Shown here piece after piece: positions 1-11,636 of a stretch of DNA of 64,000 nt. The notes beneath the pieces are model-generated. The model was given only the letters and a program-made list of their open reading frames with translations, searched no databases and was not told the DNA's origin. Positions within the stretch are counted from its first letter, which is position 1; the number at the start of each line of letters is the position of its first letter. The position numbers were made by a program, and so were the translations under genes. This stretch comes from Sepiola atlantica. Its lineage: Eukaryota; Mollusca; Cephalopoda; Sepiida; Sepiolidae. The DNA lies in the NCBI GenBank assembly GCA_963556195.1, contig OY744516.1, positions 28,386,183 through 28,450,182 on the forward strand, given 5' to 3'.

Positions 1-302
1 AAGAAGCATGTGTTAGCGAGGGTGCGGTGTCTACGTGTTTTGGGCTTATTTAGGTGGGCTATGGTGGGGGCGGGGTAGCCATTATTTTGGAGGGTTTGGT
101 GGAAGTTTTTAGTGTGTGATATTTTGTCAGCAGCAGAAGAGCATTTATTTTGTATTCGGGTAATTTCATTATGGGCATAACTTAATTTGGCTTTTGTGGG
201 CAGGGCAGACTTATAGTGTATGAAAAGGTTTTTTTTTTGCAGGCAGGTTTCCTATAGAAGTTAGTGTGTATAGAGCCATCTTCGGTGATGTTAAGGTTGA
301 AA
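1..302 (-). repeat. Inverted partial copy of the adjacent Penelope-like element
   Basis: This stretch is the reverse complement of 1623-1919, which codes roughly residues 430-529 of the neighbouring reverse transcriptase. I compared it by eye; the match runs to the window edge and the only clear length difference is a T run of 10 (near 229-240) against 5. The match stops sharply at 302/303, about 30 bases before the ATG of the full ORF. PLEs are known to carry partial inverted or tandem copies of themselves (pseudo-LTRs), so this is best read as the upstream flanking partial copy. It probably continues left of the window. Confidence 0.93.
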
Positions 303-333
303 CAACTCCAACAACCACCTCACTAGCCCCCCC

Positions 334-2397
334 ATGGTCACTAACCTCACCGGCTCTCTTACTACTGCCGAGACTGAGCTTCTCAGCCTTGGCCCCAAAG
401 TCATCACCACCCAAAAGCTAAACGACCACACAAAACTTAAGATCGAGACTCAATTCTGTAGAACAGCTTATCACCTCAAATGGCTCACAGCATTTAATCA
501 ACCTACTCTAGACATCCCTAATAATACAACCAACACTACTAATTCCTTCCCTGTCTACCAGCTTGACCACCCACTACACCCACCACCTTGTAACCACCTA
601 CTTGATCAAAAACTTTCTAGATTAAAACAGAGGATCCTTGATATACTCCAACAAGAACAACCCCACATCACCCCTAACATCACCAGATCCCAACGCCTTA
701 CCCTAGAAAACCTGAAAAATAAAAACCTAGTTTACTTACCCTCTGATAAAGGTAAAGAATTCTGTATCATCTCCCAAGACTCATACAACATACTCGCTCT
801 CGAACATCTTAACAACAACAACCTATACACCCCCGCCCCCAACATTTCAGCCACATTAGTCCAAAACTCCATTAACAACACCTGGTCCCAAATCTGTCTC
901 ACACGTAACCTCCCCAAAAAATACAAAATCAACTTCACCACCAAAAATAGCAGACTTCCCACCTTCTACCACCTCATTAAAACACACAAGATCAACACAC
1001 ACACACAAATTAGACCTATAGTCTCTAGTATTGAAGGACCACTCTATAAAATCTCTTGGCTTCTCTCTCAACTACTCAAACCACTACTCTCCACCTTCCC
1101 CGCACATGTCAGCAGCTCCGACCAAGTAATTAGCAGACTACACTCACTCCAACACCAACAACTACAAACTAACAACTATATATTTAGCCTAGACGTAATC
1201 TCCCTCTACACCTCAATACCTGCACACCCAGCCATAGACCTCATCACCGACCACATATCTTCCTCTGACAACCTAGAACTCTTCGGACTAACACCTACTG
1301 ACATTCACAATCTCTTATACATCATCATCGACAACACATACTTTACCTTTCAGCAGCACACTTTCAAACAAATCTCCGGCCTCCCCATGGGTTCTAGCCT
1401 TTCCGGTCTCTTAGCCATCACCTACATGAACCGGTTAGAACAACGAGCACTTAACTCCTGCCTCTCCTATATATTCTTCTCCAGATATATAGATGACATT
1501 CTAATCCTTACATCCTCTCAAGACGAAGCCACACAAATATTCAACACATTCAACAACACCGACCCCCACATACAATTCACCATAGAACACCCAAACGAGT
1601 CCGGCTCACTCACTCTCCTTGATTTCAACCTTAACATCACCGAAGATGGCTCTATACACACTAACTTCTATAGGAAACCTGCCTGCAAAAACCTTTTCAT
1701 ACACTATAAGTCTGCCCTGCCCACAAAAGCCAAATTAAGTTATGCCCATAATGAAATTACCCGAATACAAAATAAATGCTCTTCTGCTGCTGACAAAATA
1801 TCACACACTAAAAACTTCCACCAAACCCTCCAAAATAATGGCTACCCCGCCCCCACCATAGCCCACCTAAATAAGCCCAAAACACGTAGACACCGCACCC
1901 TCGCTAACACATGCTTCTTAAAACTCCCTTTCTTCAGCGATAAGATCACCACCTCCATCCGCAAGGCAATACATAAGGAAAACCTTAACATACAACTAAC
2001 ACATACTGGCACCTCCTTACGCCAACATCTATCTAATAAACACACTAACCACACACCCGAACCCTGCTCCCTGGCCAATTGCCCTATCTCCAACACAGGT
2101 CTGTGCTTTCGCACTAACTGTGTTTACAAACTACAGTGTAATAAATGCAAAAAATTTTACATCGGCAACACTACAAGACCGCTACACTTGCGCATAAAGG
2201 AGCACTTGAATACCCGTATATCCTCTTTCCACAAACACATAGAGATTTGCTCAAACACTCAGCGCGATATTCACGTCTCCATCTTAGCGTCTGTCAGAAA
2301 CATTGGTGACCTTAGAATCACAGAATCAATCCTCATCTCCAGATTAAACCCCTCACTCAATCAACGTCACGAGCTCTACTCACCTTTCATTCTATAA
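334..2397 (+). CDS. Penelope-like element protein: reverse transcriptase with C-terminal GIY-YIG endonuclease
   Basis: A 687-residue open frame that copies element RNA into DNA and nicks target DNA. Visible motifs: a DKG segment near residue 138; palm motif A with D287 followed by LYTSIP (291-296); GLPMGSS near 349-355; catalytic YIDD at 385-388; a thumb-like segment at about 430-480; a cysteine-rich linker at about 575-607; and a GIY-YIG domain with VY at 597-598, YIG at 609-611, R615 and the conserved glutamate near 664. The length suits an intact PLE protein. The first ATG in the frame is used, and family-like N-terminal sequence begins at once, so no large N-terminal loss is evident. No stop or frameshift interrupts it, unlike the other PLE copies here. 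The residue after YIG is N where many relatives have E, so endonuclease activity is uncertain. Recent insertion is likely. Confidence 0.95.
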   Translation: MVTNLTGSLTTAETELLSLGPKVITTQKLNDHTKLKIETQFCRTAYHLKWLTAFNQPTLDIPNNTTNTTNSFPVYQLDHPLHPPPCNHLLDQKLSRLKQRILDILQQEQPHITPNITRSQRLTLENLKNKNLVYLPSDKGKEFCIISQDSYNILALEHLNNNNLYTPAPNISATLVQNSINNTWSQICLTRNLPKKYKINFTTKNSRLPTFYHLIKTHKINTHTQIRPIVSSIEGPLYKISWLLSQLLKPLLSTFPAHVSSSDQVISRLHSLQHQQLQTNNYIFSLDVISLYTSIPAHPAIDLITDHISSSDNLELFGLTPTDIHNLLYIIIDNTYFTFQQHTFKQISGLPMGSSLSGLLAITYMNRLEQRALNSCLSYIFFSRYIDDILILTSSQDEATQIFNTFNNTDPHIQFTIEHPNESGSLTLLDFNLNITEDGSIHTNFYRKPACKNLFIHYKSALPTKAKLSYAHNEITRIQNKCSSAADKISHTKNFHQTLQNNGYPAPTIAHLNKPKTRRHRTLANTCFLKLPFFSDKITTSIRKAIHKENLNIQLTHTGTSLRQHLSNKHTNHTPEPCSLANCPISNTGLCFRTNCVYKLQCNKCKKFYIGNTTRPLHLRIKEHLNTRISSFHKHIEICSNTQRDIHVSILASVRNIGDLRITESILISRLNPSLNQRHELYSPFIL

Positions 2398-2640
2398 TAT
2401 CTACCCCCCATCCACCAACCAACCCCCATATCTAACACTTAACAGAGTCCGTCTCCACCACTTCACTCATTACTCACCTCCCATAATAAACTCACCACAC
2501 ACCCAAACAATCAAACAGGCCCCTCCCCATATGAACTTCCATCCTTACACACTTTCAACCACAAACCAAAAACCATATTCAGCATACTCTTCTAACCCAC
2601 CAAAATAAGTCACTCCATAACCTAGCATTATTAATTAATA
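2398..2640 (+). other. Probable 3' trailer of the Penelope-like element
   Basis: The sequence after the stop is rich in C and A and poor in G, like the end of the ORF and unlike the AT-rich DNA that starts near 2640. I see no hammerhead core in it. The exact element end is not resolved. Confidence 0.5.
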
Positions 2641-3800
2641 AATCCAAACACATATAGAATGTATACAAATAACATGCAAATATTAAATAAATAATTCATA
2701 AAATAAATTAAACAAGTAAATAATAATAATAAAAAATAAATAAATAAAAAAAAAAAAAAAAAAACAACAAAAAAAACAAACAAACAAATATGTAAAGAAA
2801 TTGATGAATATATATAGATAAACAATTAAACAAACAATAATACATAGATATGTATATATATATGTATATATGCATTATGTGTATATATGTTGTATATATA
2901 TACTAATATTGTTATACAGATCTCCACCAAAAAAAATTAAAAAATAAAAAAATAAAATTAAAAAAATTAATTATAAAAAAAATATTTTTAAAAAATCCAG
3001 AGTTACTCCCCTTTATCGTATAATAAATATATCAAGTTAATAAGTTAATTCGTTAATCTAATTTGACGAAACTCACAATTAGTAATTAATAACACTTCTT
3101 TAATAGATGATAATCGAAATCGATAAGTAGATAGATCTAGAATATTTAAAATATGAGACTAATTACTTTACTTTATATTAAAATTCTTAAATTACGATAG
3201 AAAGATAAACAAAATAAAAATACGAAGATAAAACAAAGTAAATATTCAAATATAAAAAAAATAAAATAAAAAATGATATATATATATTATCAAAACTAAC
3301 AGTTTATCGAACACCATACACCTAACCAACATTACACTAATATTCTAAACACCAATCATATATTTAACATAATATTAAAATAAAACTTAACTTAATTTAT
3401 ATTTCCTATGAAACTGCTTTTTTGCTGCGGTCTATATCTGGCAGCCATTTTGTTTTGTATTATTCTCTACACAGTCGGAGAAGAATAAAATATTATTCTT
3501 CTTCTGGTCTAATTATTTTTTAAAAAGGGATGTCTTTTCCCGAAATATCAAATAGTGATTTTTAATCACCCGGACATCACACAGAACAGCTAAAACACTC
3601 TTGCTGTTATGTAAGAAAAAAAAATAAAATAAAAGGAAAAAAAGGAAAAATAAATAGTAAGTCTTATATCGTATTCGATTTATTTTTATTGTTTTTGTTC
3701 CTTTCCTTTCAACTTGCATCTTACCCGGAATTGCATTGCACACAGCCTTTCAAAAACTTACTACTACTATACCCAGCAATGCTTAAAGCAAACTACCATT
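2640..3800. other. AT-rich DNA without recognisable gene
   Basis: Mostly A/T-rich sequence with A and TA runs (for example 2750-2765 and 2850-2905). The short open frames are low-complexity artefacts. I see no domain, tRNA fold or element terminus. Confidence 0.6.
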
Positions 3801-3803
3801 CTC

Positions 3804-3805
<2 letters not shown>

Positions 3806-3866
<61 letters not shown>
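3806..3866. repeat. (TA)n microsatellite
   Basis: About 30 uninterrupted TA repeats. Frames through it give meaningless Tyr-Ile repeats. Confidence 0.97.
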
Positions 3867-3867
<1 letters not shown>

Positions 3868-4239
3868 TTAAGGTATAAAACTAAAACTAGAATGTGTACT
3901 TCTAGAGATTTGAACATATCGTGAATTGATTAAAGCTCAATATACGGAATAGAGCAATTATGAAGATAAATGAAAAGGAGAAATAAAAATGTAAGAATGA
4001 CAGATCAATTTAATCTTCCAATATTCAATGAAACCTTCTCACACACTCATATCCACTTTCTATAATTTTCTCAAATTTTTCAAATGAATGATTTAGGCTA
4101 TTTCCCTGCCAACCAATTCCATTCTTTGAAAAGCCCGACTTAAGGAAATAAAAAACATACATTATTTATATTTAATAAACCTTGCATTGAACTACTGAAG
4201 ATGAAATAGATCTGTACTACTTAATTTTTTTTTACTTAA

Positions 4240-4321
<82 letters not shown>

Positions 4322-4448
4322 CTTTAATCGAGATTAATTTATAATTCAAGGGCATTGAACGATAAACAATTAAAAAAGCAGATATCTTTATTTTCTTGTA
4401 AAGGGATACGTATATACAGACAATCAATCGTCTACCCTGTCTATCTCT

Positions 4449-4540
<92 letters not shown>
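4240..4540. repeat. Mirror pair of compound microsatellites: (CT)n(TA)n and (TA)n(GA)n
   Basis: A CT run at 4240-4284 continues as TA to 4319. At 4451-4492 a TA run continues as GA to about 4540. The two compound tracts are reverse complements of each other across about 130 bp of unique DNA, so the region can fold into a long hairpin. No coding content. Confidence 0.9.
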
Positions 4541-4545
<5 letters not shown>

Positions 4546-4769
4546 AGAATAATACCTGTCACAGGACGGGTAGAATTGGTTCTTCGAATTGAACAGTTTT
4601 CTACCAATTTTATACAACCTCACAAAGATATAATGGCATAAACCTTATTCTAGAAACCATAATTCTAATTTAGATCAAAATCCATCGTATGATTCTTATT
4701 CTAGAAAATGTCTAACATTTAAGGTTGAAATTAGGGAAATCCTGCTTAATTTGTATCTAATTACTATGT

Positions 4770-5090
4770 ATCAGATTTAAGGCTGTACCCATATTAGGCT
4801 CTAGAACTCCTTTAAAAAAGCCTACAAGAAACTGAAATTTGGGGACTATATATTAATTAATGTCTAATACCTATTGTAAACATTTTACAAAAATTGAAGA
4901 TATCTGAATTTTCACGTAGGATTTAATCCACTCCTTTGCCCTTTTATATAAAATTAAACTAAATATATCCCACATTGCAGCTCTGTTATGAAATTAAAAA
5001 TGATCAGTTAATGAGTTTTAGATGGAATATTGTACATAGAAATATATAAACATATACACATACCTAATCTTTCAAATATATATATATATG
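4770..5090 (+). repeat. Dispersed repeat family X, copy 1
   Basis: This segment shares its order of phrases with 31330-31655, including a block on aaaactccttaaaa-type sequence, a run of TTAATTAAT, TTTACAAAAAT, and a final ATACCTAAT near a TA tract. Reverse-oriented copies lie near 29455-29785 and 46385-46700. Divergence is high. I cannot assign the family; it looks non-coding and transposon-derived. Confidence 0.7.
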
Positions 5091-6780
5091 TATATAAGCG
5101 ACAAAAACGCATGTCTGTCTGTTCCCTTTATCCACGTTAGTCATGCAATTTATACATTATACTTATAATAATCATAAATCATTGTACATTGCGGAGTTTT
5201 AATAGCGAAAAAACAATGAGAACTAACATATTTCTTTATTCTTCTTAATTGAATGGAAATCATTTTCTGATTGAAGATCAAGATTACTATTATTAATTAT
5301 AAAGTGAGTTTAATACTTTCAGGATTAAATTTTGAAATCGTATTTCACGTTTATTTTTAATTGTTGACATATGCATTAGTGTTATGTCCTTGTTTGCATT
5401 TTGAAACATTGATAATTATAGTCTTATGTTAGTTGTAAAACTGTTCTGACAACCTACGTGGACTGTGATGTCTATTTTATTCAGAGCCGAATGTAATTAA
5501 TAAATATTGGTGTTGGATATCGGTAGACAAGTCGAACTTGATAATCATATTTCTGATAGCAGAAACAATAAATGCATCCTGCAGCTAAAGTAAGGATGCC
5601 ACATATATAAAACGGAAAGAAACACATACGTTTGCTAAAAAATAATACGCAAGTGGAAGAAAGGTGTGTCTACAGGAAGTTGCATAATCGACTTGCCGGA
5701 AAAGCCATTGCCACATTAAGCAGCGTAATTGACATGCTGAACAAGGCGTACAAGTTAGAAGATGTGTGGATGTCCAAAATATCATTTAACTTGTCTGATT
5801 CTTAATCTAAAAGTGATCAATCGAATGTGTATTTCCTGTCAATTCCTGTTTACACTCACTCAACACATAACGTCGCAACTCGAAAACTAATGATATACTA
5901 TTATGTTTTTTTATTCAAATTTCAACCATTTTTCTTTTAAATACAGAAGTAATATGCAGCATTGGTATTTCCCTGGTTTTCCTCGAAGGGCAAATGTGTG
6001 AGAGGATCTTTTTTAATGCTGTGTTTACAGCCGCTTACCAATGTCGAATATCAGACACCAAAATATCGGCATTTTTTTTGTGGACTCTCGAAATTCCTGT
6101 TTATACGCTCCAAACGTCTTTGAGACTCATTCTACGCATAGTGTTGCAACTCGAAAACTAAAGCCACACTGGGATAAGTCTAAATTTTAGAAATATGCAT
6201 TGACAACAAAAAAGTATTAATAAGTCTGAAATGTGTCTAGACATATAGAAATAAAAGATAGAAAAGCCTTAAATTATCTGAAGTAGTCCTTTAGAGAACT
6301 AATGATATCAATGCGCCCTGCGAGCTGATTGGCCAACATTTGGGCAAACCACCTCACAGGGACACTGATACGCATTAAGAACTAAACCTAATTTAACTGC
6401 TACAGACTGGGTGTGCTGTCTGAGCTATAGCGAAAGAAGGATTATCGGATTATGTGATATTTAGAATATATCTTCTACCTTCTATAAAATGTAATGTGTT
6501 TGTCTGTTATAGACATCGATATGTTAACAGTTAGAACATTCAAATAAGTTTCAATAAGGGTTAAATTTTTCAATGAATCTAAAGACACGATTGTAAAGTA
6601 TTGGTTAGGTTCATGAATTAACTGAAATTCAATTAGAACGTAAAAGAAACGAAATCTATATTTAAAATAGATTTTTTTCGTTTCATAAAACAAAAATAGA
6701 ATTAAACAAAGACTATCTTACTGAAGAATGTATTTACAAAAAGGTACAAATACTGAAATAATTATTTTTATTGGTATTTC
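5091..6780. other. No recognisable gene; short local duplication
   Basis: AT-rich sequence. A phrase ending in GCAACTCGAAAACTAA occurs at about 5875-5890 and again at about 6147-6162, each preceded by a 'CCTGTTTA' phrase, so a short segment is locally duplicated. One 65-codon stretch without an ATG (5610-5805, plus) matches nothing I know. Confidence 0.5.
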
Positions 6781-6859
6781 TAAAAATTTATAAAGTTCAA
6801 ATTTGTTTTGATTCGTTAAACCCGTGGATCATTTTACAGCTGTCTGTAAATGTTTTCTT

Positions 6860-7025
6860 ATTACTTAACCTCATATCACCAATGTTTTTTGTGTAAGTAG
6901 TTGGTTTTTAGTTAAACACTAAGCTTATATTTGTATTACTTGATCTCATATCACCAATGTTTTTGTAAGTAAAATATTTTAAGTACAACACTGCGTTTAA
7001 ATTTGTATTACTTGACTCGATATAA
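6860..7025. repeat. Short diverged tandem repeat, about 75-bp unit
   Basis: The phrase TATTACTTGA(C/T)CTCATATCACCAATG-like appears three times at roughly 75-bp spacing (near 6860, 6938 and 7008), with decay. It adjoins the end of the U2-headed element on the left. Confidence 0.6.
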
Positions 7026-7089
7026 ACAACGAGTATTGATTTACTCCTCTCCAGGAGTTAGGCACAAGGCCAGTTTTTATCTTACTCCC

Positions 7090-7380
7090 ACAAGTAAGAT
7101 GTGACCCAAGGTTTGGTCGGGAAAGTGGGGTTTAAAAATTGCCTGGGCAGCCCCGTCGGCATTCCCCGGTAGAGGTGCCTCAGACAGTAAGCAATAAACT
7201 TACTCCTCCCCAAAGATGGGAGGCAAAGCCTGGGAAGGTGGACCTCCCAGAACTGCACAGGACAGACCCATTGACCGCCGTAAATCAAGACCCGAAGGTC
7301 AAGACAACACCAGTATGGGGTGCAGTATCCATCGGAACAGATACTACACTTTGATCTTAGCCAAAAGGCCAAGAACGACC
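7090..7380 (-). repeat. U2 snRNA-headed SINE-like element, copy 1
   Basis: Read on the minus strand from about 7380, the first 40 bases match the 5' end of spliceosomal U2 snRNA: GGCCTTTTGGCTAAGATCAA, then the branch-site-pairing block GTGTAGTATCTGTTC, with one extra A compared with standard U2. After that the sequence leaves U2 and continues into a body shared with the copy at 16773-16995, including the gtgcagttct and TTTGGGGAGGAGTAAGTTTA phrases. A real U2 gene would continue into stem-loop II and the Sm site, which are absent. This fits a SINE whose head derives from an snRNA gene. Minus-strand limits are approximate. Confidence 0.72.
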
Positions 7381-7542
7381 TCGTAACACCAACGCGCTTT
7401 CAGTTTTTTTTACAAACGTTTTTTTTTTACTTTTTTATTTCAAGGCAAACATTGAAAACATTATTATATTTCAAACTTTATTTTCCTAAAAATAATTCTC
7501 CGATCAGAAATACATTTCCACACAGGCAACGCCGGGTGCTAA
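7381..7542 (+). mobile_element. 3' terminus of an upstream Helitron-like element
   Basis: At 7521-7542 the sequence has the same GGCAACGCCGGGT core found at the ends of the two large elements downstream, followed by CTAA, which fits the Helitron CTRR terminus. It is followed at once by TC at 7543, the start of the next element. The 5' part of this copy is not identifiable; it may begin inside the U2-headed element or be truncated. Confidence 0.55.
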
Positions 7543-7749
7543 TCTCAATATATATAAGGCAAAAATCTGTGATATGTATGTAACGCTAAGGCTTGTAAAA
7601 TACAAAACAAACACCTCCGAATTAGGTATTATTTTAACCGGCATAACCTCGAGAAAATAATATCGAAAAATTAAAAAAAAAGATTCATTTTTAAGGGGTC
7701 AAATAGCCATTTTTTCGTTTAATGTGATCACGATTTTTAATGTTATCTT

Positions 7750-7800
7750 GTGCACATGACGTCACATAGATAGGTACATGACGTCATAGTGATAGGTTCG
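7750..7800. promoter_or_regulatory. Two TGACGTCA (CRE-type) palindromes in the Helitron leader
   Basis: TGACGTCA occurs twice about 25 bases apart, within a short duplicated phrase (cATGACGTCAcataGATAGG / ATGACGTCAtagtGATAGG). A TGACGTCA also lies in the leader of the second Helitron, near 15421. This is the consensus for CREB/ATF binding; function here is inference. Confidence 0.5.
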
Positions 7801-7930
7801 GATATTATTTTATGCTATCGTCACGTTATTATTGTTTTATTTGCATTTTTCTTCGGACTATTGCCCTGATAAAAGGGAGGGGAATAAGCGAGAGTTATTT
7901 TAGTATAGCTCTAAAGGTCTCCTTGTATTT
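7785..7930 (+). repeat. Degenerate single monomer of the 180-bp satellite
   Basis: The order of phrases (TAGTGATAGGTT, GGATATTATTTTA, CTTCGGACTATT, AAAGGGAGGGGAATAAG, GAGTTATTTTAGTA, CTCCTTGTA) follows the satellite monomer of 13456-13890 and 17000-24095. It leads directly into the 30-bp array, as a monomer does near 24080. The satellite therefore seems to be part of the ancestral Helitron body. Confidence 0.65.
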
Positions 7931-10900
7931 GGGGATTGAAAATGATGAAGAATATCATGATGGGATTGAAAATAATGAAGAATGCCGTAAGAGGATTGAA
8001 AATGATTAATAATATCATAAGGGGATAAAAATGATGAAGAATATCATGAAGTGATTGAAAATGATGAATAATAGGGTGAGAGGATTGAAAATGATGAAGA
8101 ATATCATGAGTGGCTTGAAAATGATAAAGAATATAATGAGGGGATTGTAAATGATGAAGAATATCATGAGAGGATTGAAAATGATGAATAATATCATGAG
8201 AGGATTGAAAATGATGAAGAACAAAATGAGGGGATTGAAAATGATGAAGAATATCATGAGAGGATTGACAATGATGTCGAACATCATGAGAGGATTGAAA
8301 ATGATGAAGACCATCATGAGAGGATTGAAAATGCTGAAGAATAACATGAGAGGATTGAATATGATGTAGTATATTATGAGAGGATTGAAAATGATGAAGA
8401 ACAAAATGAGGGGATTGAAAATGATGAAGAATATCATGAGAGGATTGACAATGATGAAGAACATCATGAGAGGATTGACAATGATGAAGAACATCATGAG
8501 AGGATTGAAAATAATGAAGAATATCATGAGAGGATTGAAAATGCTGAAGAATAACATGAGAGGATTGAATATGATGTAGTATATTATGAGAGGATTGAAA
8601 ATGCTGAAGAATACCATGAGAGGATTGAAAATGATGAAGAACATCATGAGAGGATTGAAAATGATGAAGAATATTATGAGAGGATTGAAAATGATGAAGA
8701 ATACTATGAGAGGATTGAAAATGATGTAGAATATCATGAGAGGATTGAAAATGATGAAGAATATTATGAGATGATTTAAAATGATGAAGAATACTATGAG
8801 AGGATTGAAAATGATGTAGAATATCATGAGAGGATTGAAAATGCTGAAGAATACCATGAGGGGATTGAAAATGATGAAGAACATCATGAGAGGATTGAAA
8901 ATGATGAAGAATATTATGAGAGGATTGAAAATGATGAAGAATATTATGAGAGGATTGAAAATGATGCAGAATACAATGAGGGGATTGAAAATGATGAAGA
9001 ATACCATGAGAGGATGTAAAATGATGAAGAATACCATGAGAGGATTGAAAATGATGAAGAATATCATGAGAGGATTGACAATGATGAAGAACATCATGAG
9101 AGGATAGAAAATGATGAAGAATACAATGAGAGGATTGAAAATGATGAAGAATACCATGAGAGGATTGAAAATGATGAAGAATACCATGAGAGGATTGAAA
9201 ATGATGAAGAATACCATGAGAAGATTGAAAATTATGAAGAATATCATGAGGGATTGAAAAGTATCAAGAAAATCATAAGGAGATTGAAAATGATGAAGAA
9301 TATCATCAGAGGATTTAAAATGATCAAGAAAATCATGAGGGGATTGAAAATGATGAAGAACATCATGAGGGGATTGAAAATGATTAAGAAATTAATGAGG
9401 GGATTGAAAATGATGAAGAATACAATGAGGGGATTGAAAATGATGAAGAATATCATGAGGGGATTGAAAATGATGAAGAATATCATGAGAGGATTGAAAA
9501 TGATCAAGAACATCATGAGGGGATTGAAAATGATGAAGAACATCATGAGGGGATTGAAAATGATGAAGTATATTATGAGGGGATTGAAAATGAAGAATAT
9601 TATGAGGGGATTGAAAATGCTGAAGAATATTATGAGGGGACTGAAAATGATGAAGAATATCATGAGAGGATAGAAAATGATGAAGAATATTATGAGAGGA
9701 TTGAAAATGATGAAGAATATTATGAGAGGATTGAAAATGATGCAGAATACAATGAGGGGATTGAAAATGATGAAGAATACCATGAGAGGATGTAAAATGA
9801 TGAAGAATATCATGAGAGGATGTAAAATGATGAAGAATATCATGAGAGGATTGACAATGATGAAGAACATCATGAGAGGATAGAAAATGATGAAGAATAC
9901 CATGAGAGGATTGAAAATAATGAAGAATACCATGAGAGGATTGAAAATGATGAAGAATATCATGATAGGATTGAAACTGCTGAAGAATACCATGAGGAGA
10001 TTGAAAATGATGAAGAACATTATGAGAGGATTGAAAATGATGAAGAATATTATGAGATGATTGAAAATGATGAAGAATATCATGAGAGGTTTCAAAATGA
10101 TGAAGAATATCATGAGAGGATTGAAAATGATGAAAAATATCATGAGAGGATTGAAAATGATGAAGAATATTATGAGAGGATTGAAAATGATGAAAAATAT
10201 CACAGGAAGATTGAAAATGATGAAGAATACCATGAAGGGATTGAAAATGATGAATAATATCATGAGAGGATTGAACATAATGAAAAATATCATGAGAAGA
10301 TTTAAAATGATGAAGAATGTCATGAGAGGATTGAAAATTATGAAGAATACCATGAGAGGATTGATACTGATGAAGAATATCATGAGAGGATTGAAACTGA
10401 TGAAGAATATCATGAGAGGATTAAAATGATGAAGAATATCATGAGAGGATTGAAACTGATGAAGAATATCATGATGGGATTGAAAATGATGAAGAATATC
10501 ATGAGAGGATTTAAAATGATGAAGAACATCATGAGAGGATGTAAAATGATTAAGAACATCATGAGAGGATTGAAAATGATGAAGAATATCATGAAGGGAT
10601 TGAAACCGATTAAGCATATCATGAGGGGATTGTAAATGATCAAGAATATCATGAGAGGATTGAAAATGATGACGAATACCATGAGAGGATTGAACATACT
10701 GAAGAATATCATGAGGTGATTGAAAATGATGAAGAACATCATGAGAGGATTGAAAATGATGAAGAATATTATGATGGTTTAAAATGATAAAGAATATCAT
10801 GAGAGGATTGAAAATGATGAAGAATACCATGAGAGGGTTAAAAATCATGAAGAATACTATGAGGGGATTGAAAATGATTAAAAATAGCATGAGAGGATTG

Positions 10901-11636
10901 AAAATGATGAAGAATGTCATGAGAGGATTGAAAATGATGAAGAATATTATGAGAGGATTGAAAATGATTAAGAATACCATCCGAGGATTGAAAATGATGA
11001 AGAATACCATGAGAAGATTGAAAATTATGAAGAATATCATGAGGGATTGAAAAGTATCAAGAAAATCATAAGGAGATTGAAAATGATGAAGAATATCATC
11101 AGAGGATTTAAAATGATCAAGAAAATCATGTGGGGATTGAAAATGATGAAGAACATCATGAGGGGATTGAAAATGATTAAGAAAATTATGAGGGGATTGA
11201 AAATGATGAAGAATACCATGAGGGGATTGAAAATGATGAAGAATATCATGAGGGGATTGAAAATGATGAAGAATATCATGAGAGGATTGAAAATGATCAA
11301 GAACATCATGAGGGGATTGAAAATGATGAAGAACATCATGAGGGGATTGAAAATGATGAAGTATATTATGAGGGGATTGAAAATGAAGAATATTATGAGG
11401 GGATTGAAAATGCTGAAGAATATTATGAGGGGACTGAAAATGATGAAGAATATCATGAGAGGATTGAAAATTATGGAGAATACCATGAGGGGATTGAAAA
11501 TGATGAAGAATATCATGAGGGGATTGAAAATGATGAATAACATCATGAGGGGATTGAAAATTATGAAGAACATCATGAGAGGATTGAAAATGATGAAGAT
11601 CATCATGTGGGGATTGAAAATGATGAAGAATATCCA
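7930..11636 (+). repeat. 30-bp minisatellite array, about 120 units
   Basis: The repeat unit can be written ATGAGAGGATTGAAAATGAT followed by GAAGAATATC. Most units are exactly 30 bp, so several frames stay open for long distances: MMKNIMRGLK-type and ENDEEYHERI-type peptides on plus, NPLMIFFIIF-type and HDILHHFQSP-type on minus (minus frames of 410 and 819 codons). I regard these as by-products. The array has inner order: a 210-bp (7-unit) repeat near 8341 and 8551, and a block beginning GGATTGAAAAGTATCAAG at 9251 that recurs at 11044, 1793 bp later. The plus strand is very poor in C. Confidence 0.95.

Noticed and set aside
5610..5805. 65-codon frame without ATG, possible exon
   Set aside because: No recognised domain and no convincing splice sites; length is within chance.
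7320..7380. Functional U2 snRNA gene
   Set aside because: Only the first 40 bases match U2; stem-loops II-IV and the Sm site are missing.
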